The notes beneath the pieces are model-generated. The model saw only the letters and a program-made list of their open reading frames with translations. It made no database searches and was not told the DNA's origin. The translations under genes and the position numbers were made by a program. Shown one piece after another: positions 24,536-31,298 of a stretch of DNA of 31,298 bases. Within the stretch, counting starts at the first letter, position 1; each line of letters opens with the position of its first letter. The DNA comes from an uncultured Methylococcaceae bacterium (lineage in GTDB: Bacteria > Pseudomonadota > Gammaproteobacteria > Methylococcales > Methylococcaceae). The DNA lies in the NCBI GenBank assembly GCA_903910005.1, contig CAIVXW010000150.1, positions 1-31,298 of the forward strand, written 5' to 3'.

Positions 24536-27500
24536 TCAGGCAACTCCCTGCTCAATGCAGGCCTGTCTGAACCGCTCCACCGCCGCATCAAATTCGCTCA
24601 GATAGCGTCCGGCTTCGGCCATTTGATCGGCCTGGCACAGTATTTCCAGCCGGGCCGCCCGCTCCTTGAATTCAAGGGCGGCGAAATACCCGGCATTGCC
24701 CTTGAGTGAATGGGCAACCCCCCGGGCTTGCACGCTATCGCCCGACGCCAGAGCCGTGCCCAACGTGGCCCGCTGGGTCGGATAGGTTGACCAGAACATA
24801 CGAACCATTTCTACCAGCAAATTCCTGTCCTGATCCAGCATGCCCAATGCGGCATCAATGTCAAACGCGGTATCCGGTGCTGCCGGATTCGCGGTGGAAG
24901 AAGGCGGCGATGTTTCAGTACTGTTCATGGTGGTATCGGGATCGGCAGGGGGTGGGGTTGGATCCGGGTTGCGAGCCTGGAGAATGATCTGCAGCATGTT
25001 ATCGAGGCTGAATGGTTTGCCAATGTAGGCATTCATGCCGGCCGCCAGGCAGGCTTCCTGATCGGACTTGAAGGCATTGGCGGTCATGGCGATGATGATC
25101 TGGTCAGGCCTGCCTTTCTGCCGGATCTGTCGGGTTGCCTCATACCCGTCCATGACCGGCATCTGCACGTCCATCAGGATGGCATCATAGGGCTGGGGTG
25201 ATCCCAGGGCACGATCAACCCCTTCCTGGCCGTTACCGGCAATGTCGACCACTGCCCCGTTACGGGTCAGCAGTTCGGACGCCACCTGTTGATTGAACGG
25301 ATTGTCTTCGACCAGCAGCAGGCGTAAACCGGCCAGCAGTTCCCCCTTGCCACGTGATTCGATTCGGCTGTCCATGAAAAGTCCTTCATCACAGGCCTCG
25401 GTATAGGCATCCAGCAACATGGAACTGGTGGCGGGTCTGACCAGAACGGCATTCGGGCGATCCGTTTCCGCAATGGCATCATCCGCCAGCAGTTCATAGT
25501 TTTGCCGGTTGTCCATCAGGATCATGGGAATGGTGGCGGATTGGGGAATCTGGCGCAAGCCCCGAATCGTGCTGAAACCATCCATTGACGTCATCCTGCG
25601 ATCAACAAACAAAGCCCTGTAGTCCGGTTCCGTCGGGTCACGGGACGTCATCAGTGCCAGAGCCGCCTCGCCGCTTTCGACCGCGTCCACGTCCCAACCG
25701 ACCCGCCGGGCCAGCGAACGGAAACTGGTAATTCCGTGCGGATTGTCGTCAACCACCAATACCCGGATGCGTGATTCCTGTGCCTCAAGCACTGCCTGGG
25801 TATTGATACCCGGCACATAGGGAAATGCCAGGGTGAAGCTGAAGCAACTGCCGACGCCCAGTTGGCTCGAAACGGTCAGTTCGCCTCCCATCAACTGCAC
25901 CAGTCGCTGACTGATGGCCAGACCCAGCCCGGTGCCGCCATAGTGACGGGTAGTCGAGGACTCTGCCTGGGTAAATCCCTCAAAGATGACCGACAGTTTC
26001 TCCTCCGAAATGCCGACCCCGGTATCGGTGACCGAGAATTCGATCAGCACGTCGTCTGCCGTGGTCAGGACGTCGCGGAGTGAAACGACGACCTCGCCGC
26101 GCCGGGTAAACTTGACGGCATTGCTGGAAAGATTGAGCAAAACCTGATGCAGGCGCAACTGATCGCCGATCAGGGTTTCCGGCAGGGTTGGGCTGACATC
26201 AAACAGGATGTCCAGTTCTTTCTCACGGGAAGAACTCACCAGAATTGTGGACAGATTACGTAGACCGTCATCCAGCCGGAATGGCGTCAGTTCCAGTTCC
26301 AGTTTACCGGATTCGATTTTGGAAAAATTGAGGATGTCGTTAAGAATGTTGAGCAGCGATTCGGCGGCGGTTTTGGCTTTGCCGGTGTAATCAAGCTGGC
26401 GGACGGACAGATCGGTCTGTTGCAACAGTTGCAGAAAACCAAGCACCGCATTCATGGGGGTGCGGATTTCATGCGACATGTTGGCCAGAAACAGGCTTCG
26501 GGTTTCTGCCAGCCGCTCGGCGGCTTCCTTGGCCCTGAGTATCTCGTTTTCGACCTGTTTGCGGGCAGAAATATCGGCCAGCACGCAGTGGGTACTCAGG
26601 TATTTGCCATCCAGATCCAGTTGGGTGCGCCCATTGAGTAACACGGAAATCGAATGCCCCGCTCCGTGCCGCAGGGTTAACTCGGTATTGAAGTTTTGCC
26701 GGGAGATCAGTCCGGTCAGCCAGTCGGTACTGCCGGGGCCACGACCATCCAGTGAAACCAGGAGTTCGCTGAAATAACGACCAATCAGGGCTTCGCGGGA
26801 ATAACCCAGCAAATCGCACAGCGGTTGATTGACGTCGACAAACCGGCCTTCTCCGTCAAGTGCCTGATAAGCCACCGGGGTATGTTCAAACAACGCCCTG
26901 AAACGGGATTCGCTGGCCGCCAACTCCTCCTCGGCCTTTTTCATGGTTGTGATATCGGTGTGGGTGCCCAGCATACGCTGAGGACTGCCTGCTTCATCGC
27001 GCACCACTACTCGCCCCCGATCAAGTACCCAGCGGTACTGACCATCCTTGCAGCGCATGCGATGCTCACTGACATAGCCCGGGGTTTGTCCGGCCAAATG
27101 CAGCCGGATGGCGTCCAGTACCCGTTCCAGGTCGTCCGGATGCACCCGTCCGCGCCATTCATCAACACTGTCACCGATGTCTTCGTGTTGATAACCCAGC
27201 ATTTCCTTCCAGCGTGACGAATAAAAAATCCGCCCGTCGGGGATGTTCCAGTCCCACACACCGTCACCGGTACCTTCAAAAGCGAACTGGAGCCGTTCTT
27301 CGCTTGCCCGCATCTTTTCCACCACATTGCGGTAGTCCGTCACATCGATGCAGGAACCAATGTATCCCAGAAAGGCCCGGTCAGCGTCGTCATCAAACCG
27401 GGGGACACCGTTATCGCGGAGCCAGCGATACTCCCCATCCCGTCGCCTGAGGCGATAATCCATGACGAAGGATTCCCGGCGAACCAGTGACTCATTGTAA

Positions 27501-29296
27501 ATTCTGAGGGATTCGGCAACATCATCCGGATGGATGCCTGCAATCCAGCCCAGGCTGGATTCTTCTTCCAGCGAATGCCCGGTGAAATCGAGCCAAACCT
27601 GATTGAACCAGTAACGCACCCGGTCGGTTCCGGCCATCCAGATCAGTACCGGGGCGTTATCGGCCATGGTGCGAAACCGGCCTTCGCTGTCACGCAGCAG
27701 GGCTTCCTGATGTTTGCGTTCGCTGATGTCGCGCATGAAAATCAACAGGCGTTCATCGCCCTCGGTCGCTGCGCTGACGCTGACATCCAGATCAACAATA
27801 TGCCCGTCCTGGCGGCGAAACCGGGTTTCAAAACGGGCGTATCCCTGGCTGAAAATCATGTCTACCTGATCTTCAACCTGCCCAGGGGAAAATTTGGCCT
27901 CCAGATCGGTGATCGACATGCCGAGTAACTGCTCGCGGGTGTAGCCCGTGATTCGGCAACAGGCGTCATTGACTTCCAGAAACCGTCCCTGACGGTTACA
28001 TATCATGAAAGTGTCGTGGGTGGTGGACAACAGGGTAGCGTATTCCCTTTCGGCCTTGATTCTGTCGGTTACGTCCGAAATGTGTCCATGCCAGACAACA
28101 ATCCCTTCGTTGCGGGTAGGGACGGCGTCGTACTCATGCCAGCGTATGCCCAGATCGGGGGTATCAAGACGGTATACGCCGTGCCAGCGGGATAGACTCA
28201 GGGCGGATTGCAGCACATCGACCTGAATGCGTTGCTGATCCTCTGCCAACAGGCAGTCCAGTACCTTATGCCTGTCAAGGCAAGCTGCATCAGGATCCAC
28301 GGCATAGAGTTCCCGGACTCCCAGGCTGAGATAGGAAAAGCCCTCGACGCCATCAACCTGCTGGTAGTACTGAAAGGCGGCACCGGGTATTTGCGACGAA
28401 ATCGAAGCCAGCCGGTTGTAGCTGGCGACATAACGTGCCTGGGCATTCAGCAAGGCCAGAGTCAGCAGGGCCAGAAGGATGGAAACGATGCCACCCTCAA
28501 TCCGGATGTTGTTCAGCGTCGCGGCATCCGGCAACTCGGGACTCAGTGCCAATTGCCAGGCGACGCCTGGATCGTTGATGTCGAACAGCAACGGTTTACC
28601 GGCAAGAACCAGGGCATCTCCCCAGAACACTTCGCTGGTAGCCGACTGATCCGGCTGGTAGCGCAGGGCGGCGGAGCCTGTCATTTTGTTGTCGGAATGG
28701 AGGGCATGGTCAAAAAACTGGTCTGCATCAATCACGATGCTGATGACCCCCCAGTAAGTACCGTCCGCCAAAAACACCGGCGTGTAGTAAAGCAGCCCCC
28801 GACCGCCCTGCACCAACGGAACGGGACCGATCATGGCCGGGGTATTTTGCTCCCGGGCTCGCTCAATGGCTGGCCACTGTCGGGGCAGATTGGGATAATA
28901 AAGCCCGATGGCGGCCTCGTTGCCCGGCAGTGGATGGATGTAACTCAACCGGTTGGCAGGGGCCAGGCCGATGTTGCGTAAATTCCGGGTTTCGGCATAA
29001 ATCTGTGCCAGAAAAAATGCCGTCTGTTCCTTGTCGAGTTTGCCCTGATTCAGTCTGATCCAGGTTTTGATCGCGGAGGCCGCCAACTGGTAGTTGCGCA
29101 GGTGCGACTTGATATTGTGGCTCAACTGGGTACCCAGGTCTTCCGCGTCCTGGCGGGTCTCGGTCGCCAGTCCCAGGGAAAACCGGTGAACCAGAAATTC
29201 GCTCACCCCGAGTCCCAGGATCAGGACTGCGGACGCAACCACCCCCCTCAGTTGACCACACCAGACCGGGCGGTGAAGTCCTTTTTGTGTTTTCAT
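24536..29296 (-). CDS. CHASE-PAS hybrid sensor histidine kinase with two receivers and Hpt
   Basis: A 1586-residue membrane hybrid kinase. TM1 lies at about 17-35, an extracytoplasmic CHASE-type sensor at about 45-240 and TM2 at about 268-285. Five PAS-like domains span about 295-915, ending in I-S-D-V-T-D-R, D-I-S-E-R-K and D-I-T-T-M-K type motifs. Next come HisKA (His942 in S-H-E-I-R-T-P-M-N) and an HATPase with D-T-G-V-G-I-S and G-G-T-G-L-G-L-A-I-S. Receiver 1 has Asp1183/1184 and Asp1232, but Arg1287 replaces the usual lysine. Receiver 2 is canonical (Asp1376, Lys1427). A Pro/Thr linker leads to a C-terminal Hpt (His1529 in A-H-S-L-K-G-N). The signal and the output partner are unknown. 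GGAG sits 7 bases before ATG 29296. Its leader is the omega-RNA-like element, and it is coupled to tusC. Confidence 0.95.
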   Translation of the reverse strand: MKTQKGLHRPVWCGQLRGVVASAVLILGLGVSEFLVHRFSLGLATETRQDAEDLGTQLSHNIKSHLRNYQLAASAIKTWIRLNQGKLDKEQTAFFLAQIYAETRNLRNIGLAPANRLSYIHPLPGNEAAIGLYYPNLPRQWPAIERAREQNTPAMIGPVPLVQGGRGLLYYTPVFLADGTYWGVISIVIDADQFFDHALHSDNKMTGSAALRYQPDQSATSEVFWGDALVLAGKPLLFDINDPGVAWQLALSPELPDAATLNNIRIEGGIVSILLALLTLALLNAQARYVASYNRLASISSQIPGAAFQYYQQVDGVEGFSYLSLGVRELYAVDPDAACLDRHKVLDCLLAEDQQRIQVDVLQSALSLSRWHGVYRLDTPDLGIRWHEYDAVPTRNEGIVVWHGHISDVTDRIKAEREYATLLSTTHDTFMICNRQGRFLEVNDACCRITGYTREQLLGMSITDLEAKFSPGQVEDQVDMIFSQGYARFETRFRRQDGHIVDLDVSVSAATEGDERLLIFMRDISERKHQEALLRDSEGRFRTMADNAPVLIWMAGTDRVRYWFNQVWLDFTGHSLEEESSLGWIAGIHPDDVAESLRIYNESLVRRESFVMDYRLRRRDGEYRWLRDNGVPRFDDDADRAFLGYIGSCIDVTDYRNVVEKMRASEERLQFAFEGTGDGVWDWNIPDGRIFYSSRWKEMLGYQHEDIGDSVDEWRGRVHPDDLERVLDAIRLHLAGQTPGYVSEHRMRCKDGQYRWVLDRGRVVVRDEAGSPQRMLGTHTDITTMKKAEEELAASESRFRALFEHTPVAYQALDGEGRFVDVNQPLCDLLGYSREALIGRYFSELLVSLDGRGPGSTDWLTGLISRQNFNTELTLRHGAGHSISVLLNGRTQLDLDGKYLSTHCVLADISARKQVENEILRAKEAAERLAETRSLFLANMSHEIRTPMNAVLGFLQLLQQTDLSVRQLDYTGKAKTAAESLLNILNDILNFSKIESGKLELELTPFRLDDGLRNLSTILVSSSREKELDILFDVSPTLPETLIGDQLRLHQVLLNLSSNAVKFTRRGEVVVSLRDVLTTADDVLIEFSVTDTGVGISEEKLSVIFEGFTQAESSTTRHYGGTGLGLAISQRLVQLMGGELTVSSQLGVGSCFSFTLAFPYVPGINTQAVLEAQESRIRVLVVDDNPHGITSFRSLARRVGWDVDAVESGEAALALMTSRDPTEPDYRALFVDRRMTSMDGFSTIRGLRQIPQSATIPMILMDNRQNYELLADDAIAETDRPNAVLVRPATSSMLLDAYTEACDEGLFMDSRIESRGKGELLAGLRLLLVEDNPFNQQVASELLTRNGAVVDIAGNGQEGVDRALGSPQPYDAILMDVQMPVMDGYEATRQIRQKGRPDQIIIAMTANAFKSDQEACLAAGMNAYIGKPFSLDNMLQIILQARNPDPTPPPADPDTTMNSTETSPPSSTANPAAPDTAFDIDAALGMLDQDRNLLVEMVRMFWSTYPTQRATLGTALASGDSVQARGVAHSLKGNAGYFAALEFKERAARLEILCQADQMAEAGRYLSEFDAAVERFRQACIEQGVA

Positions 29297-29304
29297 CAGT
29301 TACT

Positions 29305-29480
29305 CCGCGAGAAACCCTGCCCTTGAGGGCAGGGAGGGATAGCGACTGCACCATGGCAGCCACCGGAATGGATGCAGGGCTTTCACCTGCCGGGTTATCA
29401 GGCTGTGCCCGTCGTTCCTGTGTGCAACCGGCTCCGCCCTTCGGGAGGGGGTGTTGACGGCACGAACCCTGTCGAAAAAA
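29305..29480 (-). ncRNA. HEARO/omega-RNA-like structured element without its nuclease gene
   Basis: Read on the minus strand, the stretch folds as a chain of hairpins. First comes a CTCC/GGAG hairpin near 29432-29447. Next is GGGC-CAGG with CCTG-GCCC (29377-29410). A 9-bp helix with one bulge follows (29346-29354 with 29368-29377; the last base is shared with the previous helix). The last is a perfect 8-bp hairpin, CCCTGCCC, TCAA loop, GGGCAGGG (29315-29334). After it comes TTTCTCGCGGAG and then the kinase start. From memory this layout and these sequences resemble the HEARO/IscB guide-RNA scaffold lying just before iscB start codons. A TnpB-type (IS200/IS605 right end) scaffold is the alternative. 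No iscB or tnpB is present. The family call is inference; the hairpins are visible. Confidence 0.55.
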
Positions 29481-29491
29481 TTGGTGAGGCG

Positions 29492-29499
29492 ATTATACT
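29492..29499. promoter_or_regulatory. Overlapping -10 elements on both strands
   Basis: The minus strand reads TATAAT (29497-29492), a perfect -10 that would start transcription near 29485, at the edge of the structured element and toward the kinase. The plus strand reads TATACT (29494-29499), a good -10 toward dusA. The -35 regions of both are weak. Confidence 0.45.
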
Positions 29500-29591
29500 C
29501 CGAAAGCAGGATATGTACCCGACATGGCCTCAATCATCCCGCAAGTCCCCGGTGAGGATATTGCGTCTTCAATCACTCCCTTGAACCCCTG

Positions 29592-30590
29592 ATGAACATG
29601 CCCGACACCGTTTTGCCACGGGTTTCCGTGGCTCCCATGCTGGAATGGACTGACCGGCATTTTCGCTATTTTGCCCGTCAGTTGTCACGCCGTACCCAAC
29701 TCTACACCGAAATGATTACATCGGCGGCCCTGTTGCGGGGCGACTGGCAACACCTGCTACACTACAACCCTTGCGAAAAACCGCTGGCCGTACAACTGGC
29801 CGGGTGCGAACCGGTTGACCTGGGCCGTTGTGCCCGCATGGCCGCTGATCAGGGCTATGACGAAATCAATCTCAACGTTGGCTGTCCCAGTGACCGGGTG
29901 CAACAGGGCCGCTTCGGTGCCTGCCTCATGGCCGAACCGGAACGGGTTGCCGACTGCGTGGCGGCCATGGCCCGCGATGTCAGCATTCCCGTCACCGTCA
30001 AGACCCGGATTGGGGTGGATGAGCGCGATTCGTACGAGCATCTGGCTGATTTTATCGCCCGGGTGGCGGAGGGCGGTTGCAAGACATTCATCATTCACGC
30101 CCGCAAGGCCTGGCTCAAGGGTTTATCACCCAAAGAAAATCGGGAAATTCCTCCGCTACAATACGAGGTCGTTGCGGCCATCAAGCGGGATTTTCCGGGG
30201 CTGCGGATCATACTGAACGGGGGAATCCTTGATCTCGATCAGGCCGCTACGGAACTTCAGCGATTCGATGGGGTTATGATAGGGCGGGCGGCCTATCACA
30301 ATCCCTATTTGCTGGCGGAGGTGGATGCGCGTTTCCATGGCGATGACCACCCCATCCCGACCCGGCAGGAAATAATGGATGCCCTGATACCCTACGTTAC
30401 CGCGCAACTGGAACAGGGTACACGCCTGCATACGATGACCCGGCACATTCTGGGACTCTATCATGGCCAGCCGGGAGGACGGGCCTTTCGCCGTTATCTG
30501 AGCGAACAGGCCGGAAAACACCGGGAAGGAGCCCGTTTACTGCAGGAAGCGGTTCGTTTCTGTGCAAGTGCCAACACTCTTCATCCCTGA
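29592..30590 (+). CDS. dusA: tRNA-dihydrouridine(20/20a) synthase DusA
   Basis: An FMN-dependent enzyme that reduces uridines in the tRNA D-loop. The 332-residue protein has A-P-M-L-E-W-T-D near residue 14, the catalytic cysteine at 98 in N-V-G-C-P-S, K-T-R-I-G near residue 140, H-A-R-K-A-W-L-K-G (the DusA-specific form), the N-G-G-I phosphate loop and the M-I-G-R-A-A-Y-H-N-P-Y motif. These fit DusA rather than DusB or DusC. ATG 29592 is used; ATG 29598 is as plausible, and neither has a good ribosome site. It is divergent from the sensor kinase and followed 18 bases later by folE. Confidence 0.93.
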   Translation: MNMPDTVLPRVSVAPMLEWTDRHFRYFARQLSRRTQLYTEMITSAALLRGDWQHLLHYNPCEKPLAVQLAGCEPVDLGRCARMAADQGYDEINLNVGCPSDRVQQGRFGACLMAEPERVADCVAAMARDVSIPVTVKTRIGVDERDSYEHLADFIARVAEGGCKTFIIHARKAWLKGLSPKENREIPPLQYEVVAAIKRDFPGLRIILNGGILDLDQAATELQRFDGVMIGRAAYHNPYLLAEVDARFHGDDHPIPTRQEIMDALIPYVTAQLEQGTRLHTMTRHILGLYHGQPGGRAFRRYLSEQAGKHREGARLLQEAVRFCASANTLHP

Positions 30591-30608
30591 CACTACAAGG
30601 CTAAACCT

Positions 30609-31151
30609 GTGGAAGACCTATACCTAGAACTGATACGACACGTAGGCGAAGACCCCTCCCGCGAGGGACTGGTGGATACCCCCAAACGGGCTGCCGCCGC
30701 CATGCGCTTCGTTACCCGTGGTTACCAGCAAACGCTGGAAGACGTCCTCAATAATGCCATTTTTGAGGCTGCCACCGAAGACATGGTAATCGTCAAGGAC
30801 ATTGAGCTTTATTCGTTGTGTGAACACCATCTATTGCCTTTTATCGGCAAATGTCACGTCGCCTATCTGCCAAAAGGCAAGGTAATCGGCCTGTCCAAAG
30901 TGGCCCGCATCGTCGATATCTACGCCCGCCGCCTGCAGATTCAGGAACGGCTCACCCACCAGATTGCCACCGCGATTGAGGAGGCCATTGCGCCGGCCGG
31001 CGTGGCCGTAGTCGTGGAGGCCCGCCATCTGTGCATGATGATGCGTGGCGTGGAAAAGCAGAATTCGGTCATGACGACCTCCTCAATGCTGGGCCAGTTC
31101 AGAACCCACATCAGTACCCGTTCCGAATTCCTCAACCTCATCAACCGTTGA
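30609..31151 (+). CDS. folE: GTP cyclohydrolase I (FolE)
   Basis: Converts GTP to 7,8-dihydroneopterin triphosphate, the first step of folate synthesis. The 180-residue protein has the N-terminal R-E-G-L-x-D-T-P-K-R, the zinc ligands Cys71 and His74 in C-E-H-H-L-L-P-F, the G-L-S-K-V-A-R-I-V-D stretch and the third ligand Cys142 in R-H-L-C-M-M-M-R-G. It is the zinc-dependent type I form. The start is GTG 30609 with an AAGG about 9 bases before it. It lies between dusA and hemH on the same strand with short gaps, so a dusA-folE-hemH message is likely. Confidence 0.97.
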   Translation: MEDLYLELIRHVGEDPSREGLVDTPKRAAAAMRFVTRGYQQTLEDVLNNAIFEAATEDMVIVKDIELYSLCEHHLLPFIGKCHVAYLPKGKVIGLSKVARIVDIYARRLQIQERLTHQIATAIEEAIAPAGVAVVVEARHLCMMMRGVEKQNSVMTTSSMLGQFRTHISTRSEFLNLINR

Positions 31152-31159
31152 CCCAAGCC

Positions 31160-31298
31160 ATGACGACCGAACCGCAACCCAATCATCGAGTGGGGGTCTT
31201 GCTGGTCAATCTGGGAACCCCGGAGGCCGCGACCCCAACCGCCGTCAAACGTTATCTCGGCCAGTTTCTATCCGATAGCCGGGTGGTGGAAATCCCCA
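31160..31298 (+). CDS. hemH: Ferrochelatase, N-terminal part
   Basis: The first 46 codons of a gene that runs off the right edge. G-V-L-L-V-N-L-G-T-P followed by A-V-K-R-Y-L-G-Q-F-L-S-D-S-R-V-V is the standard ferrochelatase opening. The enzyme inserts ferrous iron into protoporphyrin IX. ATG 31160 is 8 bases after the folE stop. The catalytic residues lie beyond the window. Confidence 0.92.
   Translation, partial: MTTEPQPNHRVGVLLVNLGTPEAATPTAVKRYLGQFLSDSRVVEIP

Noticed and set aside
24536..25000. A tusD gene hidden at the end of the kinase
   Set aside because: The C-terminal part is a clear Hpt domain with A-H-S-L-K-G-N, and no DsrE-like stretch is seen in any frame between it and tusC.
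29300..29533. 77-codon open frame on the minus strand across the kinase leader
   Set aside because: It lies entirely over the hairpin-rich omega-RNA-like element. Its predicted sequence has no protein-like pattern, and the structured RNA explains the bases better.

Overview
The window looks like core chromosome of a free-living gammaproteobacterium. Gene content and order are classical for that class: rimP-nusA-infB-rbfA-truB-rpsO-pnp, hisC-tyrA-aroA-cmk-rpsA, trxA-rho, ispB, folE-hemH. Base composition is moderately GC-rich and even throughout. A DsrC-type protein with both C-terminal cysteines, together with DsrH- and DsrF/TusC-like proteins, hints at a lineage with active sulfur metabolism. 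I cannot name a genus.

Layout. (1) 1-2592, minus strand: a truncated DUF1624-type membrane protein gene, an unrecognised lipoprotein gene, and a TrmH/SpoU RNA methyltransferase gene that overlaps the lipoprotein gene by 4 bases. (2) 2593-11438, plus strand: a 326-base leader with two terminator-like hairpins, then the transcription/translation/RNA-processing operon rimP to pnp. An internal promoter for rpsO overlaps the end of truB. (3) 11488-18323, plus strand: a small periplasmic cytochrome c with a strong terminator, a LEA14-like lipoprotein, then the tightly coupled hisC-tyrA-aroA-cmk genes. A terminator follows, then rpsA with a leader lacking a Shine-Dalgarno sequence. (4) 18324-18577 has no gene and holds an imperfect inverted repeat. 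lapB follows it; ihfB and lapA, which usually lie between rpsA and lapB, are absent. (5) 19766-29296, minus strand, read right to left: a 1586-residue hybrid sensor kinase, tusC, tusB/dsrH and dsrC (one compact operon), then ispB with its own promoter, tRNA-Pro(CGG), trxA, rho with a C-rich leader, and a small secreted protein. (6) 29297-29591: a structured, non-coding element of about 170 bases in the leader of the kinase. It looks like a HEARO/omega-RNA (IscB/TnpB-type guide RNA scaffold) without its nuclease gene. (7) 29592-31298, plus strand: dusA, folE and the start of hemH.

How it fits together: most genes are housekeeping (translation, RNA turnover, aromatic amino acid, quinone, folate and haem synthesis). 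The parts most worth a second look are the orphan omega-RNA-like element feeding into a giant sensor kinase, and the coupling of that kinase to a sulfur-relay operon that lacks tusD. Several RNA leaders also look regulatory: rimP-nusA, rpsA, rho and trxA. All calls are by reading; no database search was run.
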